NCBI GenBank assembly: GCA_934454585.1
Contig: CAKSFP010000014.1
Location: 10,906 to 74,905, forward strand
From: an uncultured Clostridia bacterium
GTDB taxonomy: Bacteria > Bacillota > Clostridia > UMGS1810
Reading direction: 5' to 3'
Length of the DNA: 64,000 bases
Position numbers and translations under genes: made by a program. The notes beneath the pieces are model-generated. The model saw only the letters and a program-made list of their open reading frames with translations. It searched no databases and was not told the origin of the DNA. Shown here piece by piece: positions 34,402-42,733 of the stretch; positions within the stretch are counted from its first letter, which is position 1, and each line of letters begins with the position of its first letter.

Positions 34402-34765
34402 ATTGCTTAGCCGTATTAATGGATGCTATGAGTAATTTGCGAATTTTACTGCATTTTGCAAACATAGTTTTGTACTGTATTTCCGTAAGTATATTTGTCC
34501 TTTTGAATATATCAAGCCAATAGTCGGTTTCATAGCACTCTTTCAGGGCAATTTGAAATTTGTTTATAAAATCGGCTTTGCTGGCAGCGTAGTTTCCTTC
34601 ATGAATGTTTGCGCCTATGCTTGTGCCGCTGCGTAAGAGTTGATTAAGCAAGGGATTGCCTCTTTTGTTTTCTTTAATTTGCGCACATAGGTTTATTGTA
34701 TCTACAGCAAACTGTTTTGATAATTCAATAAGTATATTTTCTTTCAAATCGTACACCTCGTTCAA
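34394..34765 (-). CDS. Four-helix-bundle protein (S23/Avd-like family)
   Basis: 123 residues, all-helical. The family core is NPLLNQLLRSGTSIGANIHE, followed by SKADFINKFQIALKECYET. Relatives are encoded in 23S rRNA intervening sequences (S23) and, as Avd, beside diversity-generating reverse transcriptases. Neither an rRNA gene nor a reverse transcriptase is in the window. The gene is framed by two 90-bp copies of a hairpin array, plus a third, inverted-orientation hairpin cluster at its 5' side. That suggests it belongs to a small mobile element. An AACGAGGTG ribosome site precedes the start. Confidence 0.85.
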   Translation of the reverse strand: MNEVYDLKENILIELSKQFAVDTINLCAQIKENKRGNPLLNQLLRSGTSIGANIHEGNYAASKADFINKFQIALKECYETDYWLDIFKRTNILTEIQYKTMFAKCSKIRKLLIASINTAKQSQ

Positions 34766-34772
34766 AATGAAT

Positions 34773-34839
34773 TGACAACAAAGTTGTCATGAATTGGCTA
34801 CGCCATGAATACTCGCTACGCTCCATGAATTGAATTGCC
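34773..34839. repeat. Hairpin cluster upstream of the four-helix-bundle gene
   Basis: Modules GACAACAAAGTTGTC, GGCTACGCC and the imperfect CTCGCTACGCTCC are separated by ATGAATT or ATGAATA. That spacer is the reverse complement of AATTCAT in copies 1 and 2. The cluster runs directly into copy 2. Confidence 0.75.
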
Positions 34840-34929
34840 TTTATAATGCGCGCATCGCAATTCATGTGCCGTCAGGCACAATTCATGAAATTTACAATTT
34901 CAATTCATGCCGACAGGCAATTCATTGAG
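34840..34929. repeat. Hairpin-array repeat, copy 2 (90 bp)
   Basis: A direct repeat of 34312-34401 with two substitutions, both in the first palindrome (GCGCGCATCGC). It is followed by a GCCTGCC-tgtg-GGCAGGC hairpin at 34929-34946. The rest of gap 34947-35072 is AT-rich with a TATAAT at 35025-35030. Confidence 0.9.
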
Positions 34930-35072
34930 CCTGCCTGTGGCAGGCTCATATATTATATCACAAAAAAGCAATATATGCAATGTTTATGAAAAAAATAATA
35001 TGGTTTTTCTTCGCTTTTTGATGTATAATAGGGGCAAATAAAAAGCCGCACTGCGGCGGACGGAGGTCAATC

Positions 35073-35927
35073 ATGTTAAAATATCACATTTCGGGATTTT
35101 CCGATGAAATCGATTCCGACATCAAAGTTCAGTTTGAACACCTAAACAAGCTCGGTATAAAATATTTTGAGCCGAGAGGCATAAACGGAACCAATATATC
35201 CGCCCTCACGCTTGATGAGGCAAAACAGCTTAAAGAGACTATGGATAAGTACGGCATAAAGGCATCGTCCATAGGCTCGCCCATAGGCAAGATAGGCATT
35301 AAGGATGAATTTGAACCTCACCTTGAAAAGCTCGCCCACACCATAGAGATTGCAAAAATCCTGGGTACAAAGTACATAAGAATTTTCTCGTTCTTCATTC
35401 CGAAAGAGGATGATCCGGCTATATATCGCGATGAAGTCATGGCGCGCATGAAAGCCATGACGGCGCTTGCCGAAAAAGAGGGAATCATCCTCCTGCATGA
35501 AAACGAAAAAGACATCTATGGTGACATTGCCGCAAGATGCAAAGATATCCTTGACACCGTGGATTCGGACAATCTGCGCGCAGTGTTTGACCCGGCAAAC
35601 TTTGTTCAGTGCGACCAGGTAACCTATCCCGACGCATATGAAATGCTCAAAGACCATGTTGTGTATATGCACATAAAGGACGCACTCTTTGCGGACAACT
35701 CGGTTGTGCCGGCAGGTCACGGCGACGGCAGGGTACGGGACATTCTTCAGGTGCTCTCTGACAGAGATTACGATGGATTTCTCAGCCTGGAGCCGCACCT
35801 GGGTTCGTTTGACGGTCTGGGCGACCTTGAGGTGGGCGACGAGATGCTCTCTCTCACAAAATCCGATGCCGGCAAATTTACTCTGGCATATAATTCACTC
35901 AAAAAAATTCTTGACGATATACGATAA
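35073..35927 (+). CDS. Xylose-isomerase-like TIM barrel (sugar phosphate isomerase/epimerase family)
   Basis: 284 residues, AP endonuclease 2-type barrel. Metal-ligand motifs are LLHENEKD (Glu), AVFDPANF (Asp), MHIKDAL (His) and FLSLEPH (Glu). These proteins isomerise or epimerise sugars, or dehydrate inososes. The substrate cannot be read from sequence. A CGGAGGTCAATC site precedes ATG. It is the first gene of a block with two Gfo/Idh/MocA oxidoreductases (17-base gaps), a common arrangement for catabolism of unusual sugars or inositols. Confidence 0.85.
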   Translation: MLKYHISGFSDEIDSDIKVQFEHLNKLGIKYFEPRGINGTNISALTLDEAKQLKETMDKYGIKASSIGSPIGKIGIKDEFEPHLEKLAHTIEIAKILGTKYIRIFSFFIPKEDDPAIYRDEVMARMKAMTALAEKEGIILLHENEKDIYGDIAARCKDILDTVDSDNLRAVFDPANFVQCDQVTYPDAYEMLKDHVVYMHIKDALFADNSVVPAGHGDGRVRDILQVLSDRDYDGFLSLEPHLGSFDGLGDLEVGDEMLSLTKSDAGKFTLAYNSLKKILDDIR

Positions 35928-35944
35928 GGAAGGGGATTACAAAA

Positions 35945-37114
35945 ATGGAATTGCTTAAAGAAGTAAGAGTAGGTATAGTCGGCTGCGGAAACATGGGTTC
36001 ATCCCACGCAAAGATGATACACGGCGGCGAGGTGCCGCATATGAAACTGACTGCGCTGTGCGATATCGCAGAGGGCAGAAAAAAGGTTATGACGGAACTT
36101 TATCCCGATGTTGCATTTTTTGACACATCAGCAGAACTTATCCGCAGCGGTCTGGTAGACCTTGTTGTGGTTGCCGTGCCGCACTATGACCACGCTCCCA
36201 TTGCCATAGATGCATTTGAAAACGGTCTCAATGTCATCACCGAAAAACCTGCAGGAGTATATACCAAACAGGTACTCGAAATGAACGAGGCTGCGAAGAA
36301 ATCCGGCAAGCTGTTCGGAATCATGTACAATCAGCGCACAAATCCGCTCTATCAGAGAGTGAAAAAACTTATCGACAACGGCGACCTGGGCGCTCTCAAG
36401 AGAGTGCAGTGGACAATCACAGACTGGTACAGACCCCAGGCATATCATGATAGCTGCACATGGCGCTCCACTTGGAAAACCGAGGGCGGCGGCGCACTCA
36501 TCAATCAAAATCCGCACCAGCTCGACCTGTGGCAGTGGATGTTCGGTATGCCGTCCAAGATTATGTCTCATGTGTCGTTCGGCAAGTATTATGACATAGA
36601 GGTGGAGGATGATGTCACGGCTTTTATGCAGTATGACAACGGCCTGACGGGTGTTTACATCACATCGACAGGTGAGGCACCGGGAACCAACAGACTGGAG
36701 ATTGCATGCGACATGGGCAGAATCGTCATAGAAAATAACAAGCTTATTTTCAACAGAAATGTGGTGTCCGAGAGAGAGTTTAACAAAACATTTGACGGCA
36801 TATTCGGCGAGCCGGAGTGCTGGAACTGCGAGATTCCGATCAAGGGTGCGCCCGGCGAACAGCACAAGGGCATATTCAAAAATGTTGCAAAAGTGCTCAC
36901 ACAGGGCGGAGAACTCCTTGCGCCGGGATATGAGGGTGTAAAGGGCCTGACCATATCCAACGCCATCCACTACAGTGCATGGACAGGCGGCTGGGCAGAC
37001 TGCAACAACTTCCCGCATGACGAATTTTACAATCTGCTTCAGGACAAGATCAAAAACTCCAAGGTTGTAAAGAAAGTTGTTCAGAAAACAACCGGTACTG
37101 AGGGAACATATTAA
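35945..37114 (+). CDS. Gfo/Idh/MocA-family oxidoreductase
   Basis: 389 residues. The Rossmann fold starts VGIVGCGNMGSSHAKMI. The family EKP motif is NVITEKPAGVY, and the substrate-site GGGALINQNPHQLDLW contains the conserved His. It oxidises or reduces a sugar or cyclitol using NAD(P)H. An AAGGAAGGGGATTACAAAA site precedes ATG. It is cotranscribed with the upstream barrel enzyme and the next oxidoreductase. Confidence 0.88.
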   Translation: MELLKEVRVGIVGCGNMGSSHAKMIHGGEVPHMKLTALCDIAEGRKKVMTELYPDVAFFDTSAELIRSGLVDLVVVAVPHYDHAPIAIDAFENGLNVITEKPAGVYTKQVLEMNEAAKKSGKLFGIMYNQRTNPLYQRVKKLIDNGDLGALKRVQWTITDWYRPQAYHDSCTWRSTWKTEGGGALINQNPHQLDLWQWMFGMPSKIMSHVSFGKYYDIEVEDDVTAFMQYDNGLTGVYITSTGEAPGTNRLEIACDMGRIVIENNKLIFNRNVVSEREFNKTFDGIFGEPECWNCEIPIKGAPGEQHKGIFKNVAKVLTQGGELLAPGYEGVKGLTISNAIHYSAWTGGWADCNNFPHDEFYNLLQDKIKNSKVVKKVVQKTTGTEGTY

Positions 37115-37131
37115 TTTTTTCGGAGAAGATT

Positions 37132-38121
37132 ATGAAAAACGCTTGCATAGTCGGCTACGGGGCGATAGGTCCCGTGCACGCCGACGCAATAGATAAATGC
37201 CCCGATGCACACCTTTACGCGGTTTGCGAGATAGATACCGACCGTGCAAAGAAGTGTACCGATGCATACAGCGGCGTGATTTGGTATGCCGACTTTGACA
37301 AGATGCTGTGTGACAGCAATATAGATGTTGTGCATATCTGCACGCCGCACTACCTTCATGAACCAATGACAAAGGCGGCGCTTTGCGCCGGCAAGGATGT
37401 TGTGCTTGAGAAACCCGTGTGCATGAACCGTGACGAGATGACCGGCATAATCGACACGGCGGAGAAATGCGGTGACAGACGGGTGTGCGTTATGCTGCAA
37501 AACCGCACCAATGCCTGTATCCGCAAGATGCAAAGCATCGGTGCGAGCGGCGATGCGGGAGAACTCATGGGCATAATAGCCACGCTTTCATGGCATCGTG
37601 ACGAAAAATACTATGCGCACGATTCATGGCGCGGCAAATGGGCGACAGAGGGCGGCGGACTCATGATTAACCAGGCTATCCATCTGCTCGACCTTATGGT
37701 GATGTTCGGCGGCAAGCCGATTCGGGTCAACTCCAATCTGTCGCACTGGAAGATAAGCAACATAGAGGTTGAGGACACGGCGAACGCTCTTGTGGAATTT
37801 GAGAGTGGCATATGCGGAGTTTTCAGCGCAACCAATTGCCATTCGTGCGATTCGCCGTTTTATCTGGAACTTGATTTTGAAAAAGTTAAGCTGAGGTATG
37901 CGGACGGTGTTCTCTATCGTATTGCGGATGACGACATAAGCATAATAGAGCGCGATGTCAAGCCGAATATCGGCAAAAAATACTGGGGCAGCGGTCACGC
38001 AAGGGTGACGGAGGCGTTCTATTCGTCGCTTGAGGGCAGAGAGAAGCCGTACACAACATTGCGCGATGCCGAGGATTCCATGGGCGTGATGTTCGCCATG
38101 TATGAAAAGGGTGTTATTTAA
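37132..38121 (+). CDS. Gfo/Idh/MocA-family oxidoreductase
   Basis: 329 residues, paralogue of the preceding gene product. The nucleotide loop is CIVGYGAIGPVHADAI, EKPVCMN is the lysine motif and GGGLMINQAIHLLDLMVMF the substrate motif. A CGGAGAAGATT site precedes ATG. Two such enzymes beside an isomerase-like barrel suggest sequential oxidation and reduction at one carbon, as in epimerisation via a keto intermediate. This is inferred. Confidence 0.87.
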   Translation: MKNACIVGYGAIGPVHADAIDKCPDAHLYAVCEIDTDRAKKCTDAYSGVIWYADFDKMLCDSNIDVVHICTPHYLHEPMTKAALCAGKDVVLEKPVCMNRDEMTGIIDTAEKCGDRRVCVMLQNRTNACIRKMQSIGASGDAGELMGIIATLSWHRDEKYYAHDSWRGKWATEGGGLMINQAIHLLDLMVMFGGKPIRVNSNLSHWKISNIEVEDTANALVEFESGICGVFSATNCHSCDSPFYLELDFEKVKLRYADGVLYRIADDDISIIERDVKPNIGKKYWGSGHARVTEAFYSSLEGREKPYTTLRDAEDSMGVMFAMYEKGVI

Positions 38122-38150
38122 TATTTTATAATTATCTGATCGTCTCGTGA

Positions 38151-38329
38151 GCGTATATTTTATTTTGGCTCACTCTGTCGTCGAAACAAGCAGCGCATCG
38201 TGCGCTGCAAATCGGAGATTTACAGCTTACTCGCTTTGCTGTTTCTCCTCTTTCCCAAAAAGGCACACTACGCTACCGCCTTTTTGGGAACCCTGCGCAG
38301 AACTCGCTTGCACAAAATAAAATATTCGC
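38151..38329. mobile_element. MITE-like element with 17-bp terminal inverted repeats
   Basis: Ends GCGTATATTTTATTTTG (38151-38167) and its near-perfect complement (38313-38329) enclose two internal hairpins: GCAGCGCA-tcg-TGCGCTGC, and CCCAAAAAGGC with GCCTTTTTGGG. It has no coding capacity. The same terminal core recurs as a bare hairpin at 61726-61766. It occupies most of the 311-base gap before uxuA. Confidence 0.65.
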
Positions 38330-38432
38330 CTATTCGCCTTTGCATAATTTTTCGCAAAAGCGATGGGATATGTTGTGTGTCAGCAAGATTTATATACTGC
38401 GAGATTCAAACTGACTGACAGGAGGAAACAAT

Positions 38433-39479
38433 ATGAAAATGACTTTCAGGTGGTACGGGAAAGACGATCCCGTAACCTTGGAAAAAATAAAACAGATTCC
38501 CGGTGTGACGGGAATAGTCACGGCGATATACGACATCCCCGTGGGTCAGGCGTGGAGTTATGAGCGCATTATGCAGCTCAAGCAGGAAGTAGAGGACGCC
38601 GGTTTTGAACTTAGCGTAATCGAGAGCGTGCCCGTGCACGAGGACATCAAGATGGGCTGCGGCAAGAGGGATGAATACATCGCCAACTACTGCACCACTC
38701 TGCGTAACCTTGCAAAGGCAGGCATAAACTGCGTTTGCTATAATTTTATGCCGGTGTTCGACTGGACGAGATCCGACCTGGCGCATCCGCTGCCGGACGG
38801 TTCCAATGCGCTCATATACGACAGCACGACGGTTGAGAAAATGGATCCGCTCACGGGTGAGCTTTCTCTCCCCGGCTGGGATTCCAGCTACACCAAGGAC
38901 GGCATGAAGGCTCTGCTCGAGGCTTACAAAAACATTTCCGAGGAGGATCTTTGGAACAATCTTTCCTACTTCCTCTCTAATGTGATAAAGGTTGCCGAGG
39001 AAGTCAAGGTGAAGATGGCTATCCACCCGGACGATCCTCCCTGGAGCATCTTCGGATTGCCCAGGATAATCACAAACAAGGCAAACCTTGAAAGATTTTT
39101 GAAACTGTATGACAGCAAGTACAACGGGCTCACGCTCTGTACGGGTTCGCTCGGCGTATCGCCCGACAATGACATCATAGACATGATTCATTCCTTTGCG
39201 GACAGGATTCACTTTGCGCACATCAGAAACATCAAAATCACGGGCGACAGATGCTTTGAGGAGGCAGGACATAAGACGGAATGCGGCTCTCTCGATATCT
39301 GCGGCATTGTGAAAGCATACTGCGACGAGGGATGGGACGGATATGTGCGCCCGGACCACGGCAGAATGATATGGGGCGAGACCGGAAGACCCGGGTACGG
39401 ATTGTATGACAGGGCGCTCGGCGCCGTGTACATCAACGGACTTTGGGAAGCTTTTGAAAGAGCGGAAGGAGACAGATAA
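38433..39479 (+). CDS. uxuA: Mannonate dehydratase
   Basis: 348 residues, the shorter Firmicutes form. It dehydrates D-mannonate to 2-keto-3-deoxygluconate in glucuronate breakdown. It begins MKMTFRWYGKDDPVTLEKIK. Metal-site regions include HPDDPPWSIFGLPRI, LCTGSLG and RPDHGRMIW near the C-terminus. An AGGAGGAAACAAT site precedes ATG. The fructuronate reductase-like SDR follows after one base. Confidence 0.93.
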   Translation: MKMTFRWYGKDDPVTLEKIKQIPGVTGIVTAIYDIPVGQAWSYERIMQLKQEVEDAGFELSVIESVPVHEDIKMGCGKRDEYIANYCTTLRNLAKAGINCVCYNFMPVFDWTRSDLAHPLPDGSNALIYDSTTVEKMDPLTGELSLPGWDSSYTKDGMKALLEAYKNISEEDLWNNLSYFLSNVIKVAEEVKVKMAIHPDDPPWSIFGLPRIITNKANLERFLKLYDSKYNGLTLCTGSLGVSPDNDIIDMIHSFADRIHFAHIRNIKITGDRCFEEAGHKTECGSLDICGIVKAYCDEGWDGYVRPDHGRMIWGETGRPGYGLYDRALGAVYINGLWEAFERAEGDR

Positions 39480-39480
39480 A

Positions 39481-40332
39481 ATGAATTTGCCATTGAATAT
39501 TGATCTTAAAGGTAAAGTAGCGGTTGTAACGGGTGGCGGCGGAGTGCTCTGCTCATCGTTTGCGCAGGCGATTGCCGCATCGGGTGCGAAAGTTGCCGTG
39601 CTCGACCTGAACGAGGCGGCGGCAAAAAAGGTTGCCGAGAATATAGAAAAAGACGGCGGCACGGCTATGGGCATCACGACAAATGTGCTTGAAAAGTCGA
39701 GCCTTGAAGCAGCAAAGAAGATTATCAACGATGCTTACGGCAGAGTTGATATTCTCATAAACGGCGCCGGCGGCAACAATCCAAAGGGCACCACGACAAA
39801 GGATTACTTTGAGGAGGCAGACCTTGCGGATGACAGTATAAAGACATTTTTCGATCTTGACCCCGCGGGCGTTGAGTTTGTGTTCAATCTCAATTTCCTG
39901 GGTACGCTCATTCCGACACAGGTGTTTGCAATGGATCTAAAGGACAGCGAAGACGCGACTATCATCAACATCTCGTCCATGAATGCCTTTACTCCGCTTA
40001 CCAGGATCCCGGCATACAGCGGTGCAAAGGCGGCTGTATCTAACTTTACACAGTGGCTTGCGGTGCATTTTTCTAAGGTTGGCATAAGGGTAAACGCCAT
40101 TGCCCCGGGATTTTTCCTGACAAAACAGAACCACGATTTGCTCATAGACAAAGACGGTAACTATACTGCCCGTTCGCAGAAAATTCTGTCGCAGACCCCC
40201 ATGGATCGTTTCGGCTCACAGGAGGAGTTGCTCGGAACTCTGCTTTGGTTGCTCGAACCCAAGGCGTCAGGTTTTGTCACCGGTGTTGTTGTGCCGGTTG
40301 ACGGCGGTTTCTCAGCATACAGCGGTGTGTGA
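39481..40332 (+). CDS. uxuB: SDR-family D-mannonate oxidoreductase (fructuronate reductase)
   Basis: 283 residues, short-chain dehydrogenase. The NAD(P) loop is VVTGGGGVLCSSFA, the catalytic region ISSMNAF, and YSGAKAAV holds Tyr and Lys. The C-terminal GVVVPVDGGFSAYSG is typical. It would interconvert D-fructuronate and D-mannonate, supplying the adjacent UxuA. ATG 39481 follows GGAAGGAGACAGATAAA. The longer frame overlaps uxuA without a ribosome site. Confidence 0.88.
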   Translation: MNLPLNIDLKGKVAVVTGGGGVLCSSFAQAIAASGAKVAVLDLNEAAAKKVAENIEKDGGTAMGITTNVLEKSSLEAAKKIINDAYGRVDILINGAGGNNPKGTTTKDYFEEADLADDSIKTFFDLDPAGVEFVFNLNFLGTLIPTQVFAMDLKDSEDATIINISSMNAFTPLTRIPAYSGAKAAVSNFTQWLAVHFSKVGIRVNAIAPGFFLTKQNHDLLIDKDGNYTARSQKILSQTPMDRFGSQEELLGTLLWLLEPKASGFVTGVVVPVDGGFSAYSGV

Positions 40333-40359
40333 GTGCGGCTGATTGCATTACGGATATTA

Positions 40360-40400
40360 AAAAACCACGCATATCGGAAAAAGTGATGTGCGTGGTTTTT
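40360..40400. terminator. Bidirectional terminator after uxuB
   Basis: AAAAACCACGCA and TGCGTGGTTTTT form a 12-bp stem with A and T tracts on both sides. It separates convergent uxuB and the DUF554 gene. Confidence 0.85.
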
Positions 40401-40423
40401 CGTATTTATTGCAATTTTCTTTT

Positions 40424-41149
40424 CTAAAAACTCCACGGAAGATATGCCGCCGCGACCGCAAGCAAAACAGCCGGCAGCATATTTGCAACATTTATCTTTT
40501 TGCCCCAAACCAGATTTACTCCTATGCAGAAGATCAAAACTGCTCCGATTAACGATATGTACGCAATCGCGGTTTCGGTCAAAATCGGCGATATCAGCTG
40601 CGCAATCAGCGTCATGCACCCTTCAAACACAAACACGGGTATCGCGGCAAATGCGCAGCCGCGCCCCATGGATGACGACATGACCGCTATGATGATAAAG
40701 TCCAGCACCGACTTTACCGCGAGTGTTGAATAATCGTTCGAGATGCCGTCCTGCACCGCGCCCACAATAGCCATTGCGCCTATCGATACCGTCAGCGATG
40801 CGTTCACGAATGCATTTACGAATCCTGCGTCGCCGCCGTTCCCGGTTTTCTTTTTCAGCCACACGCCGAATTGCTCAAATCTGTCCTCAATTCTGAGCAG
40901 TTCGCCGATTATCGTTCCTATTGCAACGCAGAGCACAACGAGCATTGATTTTTCGCTGACGATTTTCATACCGTCAATTTGCAGCATGCCTTCCATCGCT
41001 CCCGCAATTGCTATAAATAGGACGCATATTCCGCAAACCTTGTTGAGCAACTTCTGCTGCTGCGACTTAAATAATTTTCCTGTAAAATGTCCTATTGCCC
41101 CGCCGGCTATTACGGCGGCGCTGTTTATTATCGTTCCCAATCCCAACAT
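40424..41149 (-). CDS. DUF554 (YdfK/YqgA) family membrane protein
   Basis: 241 residues with about seven hydrophobic segments. It begins MLGLGTIINSAAVIAGGAIG, the family hallmark. The function of the family is not established. The start is placed at ATG 41149, because the promoter -10 element (41190-41195) overlaps the ATG of the longer frame. It is a single-gene unit. Confidence 0.85.
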   Translation of the reverse strand: MLGLGTIINSAAVIAGGAIGHFTGKLFKSQQQKLLNKVCGICVLFIAIAGAMEGMLQIDGMKIVSEKSMLVVLCVAIGTIIGELLRIEDRFEQFGVWLKKKTGNGGDAGFVNAFVNASLTVSIGAMAIVGAVQDGISNDYSTLAVKSVLDFIIIAVMSSSMGRGCAFAAIPVFVFEGCMTLIAQLISPILTETAIAYISLIGAVLIFCIGVNLVWGKKINVANMLPAVLLAVAAAYLPWSF

Positions 41150-41189
41150 TTGTTTTTCTTCGTTTTCTGTGTGATGTTTTTGCCTAATC

Positions 41190-41218
41190 ATTGTATCACA
41201 TTTTGTTGATTAAAACAA
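41190..41218 (-). promoter_or_regulatory. Promoter of the DUF554 gene
   Basis: On the minus strand TTGTTT, a 17-base spacer and TACAAT. Confidence 0.65.
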
Positions 41219-41268
41219 TGATTTTTGCGTATTGTTTTTCAATACACAAGTTGGCGGACGAATGATGT

Positions 41269-42225
41269 TTATAAAATCCACTTATTTTTTAGCGAATACC
41301 AGATTGTTCGTTTGTCATCATATCCGCTACCTGAGCGATATGTGATAGTTAAGTAATCAATCGTTTCGCCTTTAACTAAATTTCCTTCGTATGTTGAAAT
41401 ATAACAGTCGGTTTCTCCGCCTGAGTAAAGTCTGATATCGTAACTACCTAGGTTTGAGGTACTATAATACCATGAAGAGAGTCCTATTGGTCTCAGTTTA
41501 CTTGTAACAACATCCGTAGAATAAATGATTTTGGAACATAGATCTGGTGAACTATATTTATTTAATTTTATATGTCCTGTTATGCAGGAAAAATCGTTGA
41601 TAGTAAAAATATTGTCTTCCCCAAATTCATCTTCACATTTCTCAGGGGTCAGGAAAGCGTATATGGTGAGGGTACAGTTTCCCTTTTTATTATCATCCCA
41701 AAAGTCAAAAGTAACGGTATCTCCCAGTTTATACGGATGCTCTCTTGTTCCGTCGACTACTTTCGAGATATCGTAATTGCTGTTTTTGCTGATAAGAACC
41801 GAGTCTGTCATCTCATCCCATTTGACATTATATCCGAATGCCTCTGCCACATATCTTGCCGGTGCGAGAATTCTTCCGTTTATCATAACAGGTGTAACAT
41901 CCATTTCAACAGGTGAACCGTTGATATATTCGGTTGTACTGTTCAATTTCATTTTAACTACTGTATTTTTCTTCGTGCTGATTGCAGTTTGGTTGACATC
42001 GTCCCATACAACCGTTGCCCCCATGGCTTCAAAGATTGCTCTTATAGGCACCATTGTGCGGTTATTGATACTTTGCGGAGGTGTATCAAAATTAATTCTT
42101 TGTCCGTCAATTCCCGAGTATTCCTCAAGATAAACATCAATTTCGTTATTCGCTGCAAAAGCGCAAATTGCAGATGAAATAACAATTAATAATGCGAAAA
42201 GTGTTGCTGAAATCAATTTTTTCAT
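41269..42225 (-). CDS. Secreted protein with copper-amine-oxidase-like stalk domain
   Basis: 318 residues. The signal peptide (MKKLISATLFALLIVISSAI) ends near AFA. A stalk (copper amine oxidase N-terminal-like) domain follows: NNRTMVPIRAIFEAMGATV, then INGRILAPARYVAEAFGYNV. The C-terminal ~170 residues are beta-rich and unassigned. Such domains anchor surface or secreted proteins in Clostridia. ATG 42225 is correctly spaced from AAAGG (minus strand); ATG 42231 is too close to it. A structured leader with a terminator lies upstream. Confidence 0.75.
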   Translation of the reverse strand: MKKLISATLFALLIVISSAICAFAANNEIDVYLEEYSGIDGQRINFDTPPQSINNRTMVPIRAIFEAMGATVVWDDVNQTAISTKKNTVVKMKLNSTTEYINGSPVEMDVTPVMINGRILAPARYVAEAFGYNVKWDEMTDSVLISKNSNYDISKVVDGTREHPYKLGDTVTFDFWDDNKKGNCTLTIYAFLTPEKCEDEFGEDNIFTINDFSCITGHIKLNKYSSPDLCSKIIYSTDVVTSKLRPIGLSSWYYSTSNLGSYDIRLYSGGETDCYISTYEGNLVKGETIDYLTITYRSGSGYDDKRTIWYSLKNKWIL

Positions 42226-42277
42226 TTTCATAAATCCTTTCGTAATATGATTTTTTGCACTCTGAAATTTGCACCAT
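42146..42277 (-). CDS. Possible leader ORF overlapping the stalk-protein start
   Basis: A 43-codon frame from ATG 42277, behind a very strong GGGAGGGGATTTTC. It runs through the ribosome site and signal sequence of the stalk gene in another frame. It may couple or attenuate translation of the main gene. Coding status is uncertain. Confidence 0.3.
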   Translation of the reverse strand: MVQISECKKSYYERIYENEKIDFSNTFRIINCYFICNLRFCSE

Positions 42278-42314
42278 GAAAATCCCCTCCCATAGATTTG
42301 TTTATTGCAAATAA

Positions 42315-42338
42315 AAAAGTGCGCCAACCGGAGTCGAC
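42315..42338 (-). terminator. Terminator-like hairpin in the stalk-protein leader
   Basis: The minus strand reads GTGCGTCGAC-TCCG-GTTGGCGCAC, a 10-bp stem with G-U pairs and a UCCG tetraloop, then TTTTTTATTTG. Its position inside the leader, about 90 bases before the start codon, suggests attenuation. Confidence 0.7.
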
Positions 42339-42365
42339 GCACAAAAAACGCAAACCCCAATTGTC

Positions 42366-42526
42366 GCCAAACAAGTTTCAAGTTATTGATAGAGTATATT
42401 CTACACAACAGTCTTGATGGAATTTGCATTTTTTATAAATTCGCAAACTGTTGTGCACGACAATAAAAGCGTATTTTTTGCATGACAAAAATATACTTAT
42501 CAATAATTCTATTTAACTTGTTTGGC
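42366..42526. mobile_element. Inverted-repeat element of 161 bp (MITE-like or leader structure)
   Basis: Ends GCCAAACAAGTT (42366-42377) and AACTTGTTTGGC (42515-42526) are exact complements. Pairing continues inward through TTATTGATA../TATCAATAA and AGTATATT../AATATACT. An inner hairpin ACACAACAGT / ACTGTTGTGC lies in the centre. No ORF is visible. No clear target duplication is seen, so a transcribed leader fold for the minus-strand gene is an alternative. Confidence 0.55.
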
Positions 42527-42598
42527 AAATAAATTATAACATAATAATTTTTGTTTGTCTACCTTTTGTTTCTATTTCGATTTGCATATTAAAATGTA

Positions 42599-42649
42599 TT
42601 GACATTTGTTGCGCAGCGTGATACAATACAACTAACGAACATTAGTTAG
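42599..42649 (+). promoter_or_regulatory. Promoter and palindromic operator of the CAT-like gene
   Basis: TTGACA (42599-42604), a 17-base spacer and TACAAT (42622-42627). An imperfect palindrome, CTAACGAACATTAGTTAG, sits at 42632-42649 at the expected start of transcription. It has the style of a TetR-family operator, but no such repressor is encoded nearby. Confidence 0.7.
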
Positions 42650-42733
42650 CAAGGGGTATGATAGCGAGATTCCTGCGTTTTAGAATGACGGTTTCGGGAT
42701 CAAGAAAATCAGTATATATTAGGGGGACTTGAA

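Noticed and set aside
34394..34765. 23S rRNA intervening sequence protein or DGR Avd
   Set aside because: No rRNA, reverse transcriptase or variable-repeat pair occurs in the window. Only the protein family is shared.
34312..34929. CRISPR array
   Set aside because: The constant part is only seven bases and the variable parts are palindromes shared between arrays, not unique spacers. No cas genes are present.
42315..42526. c-di-GMP or other known riboswitch
   Set aside because: The conserved core sequences of the GEMM, SAM, TPP and cobalamin classes are not visible. Only generic stems and a terminator can be shown.
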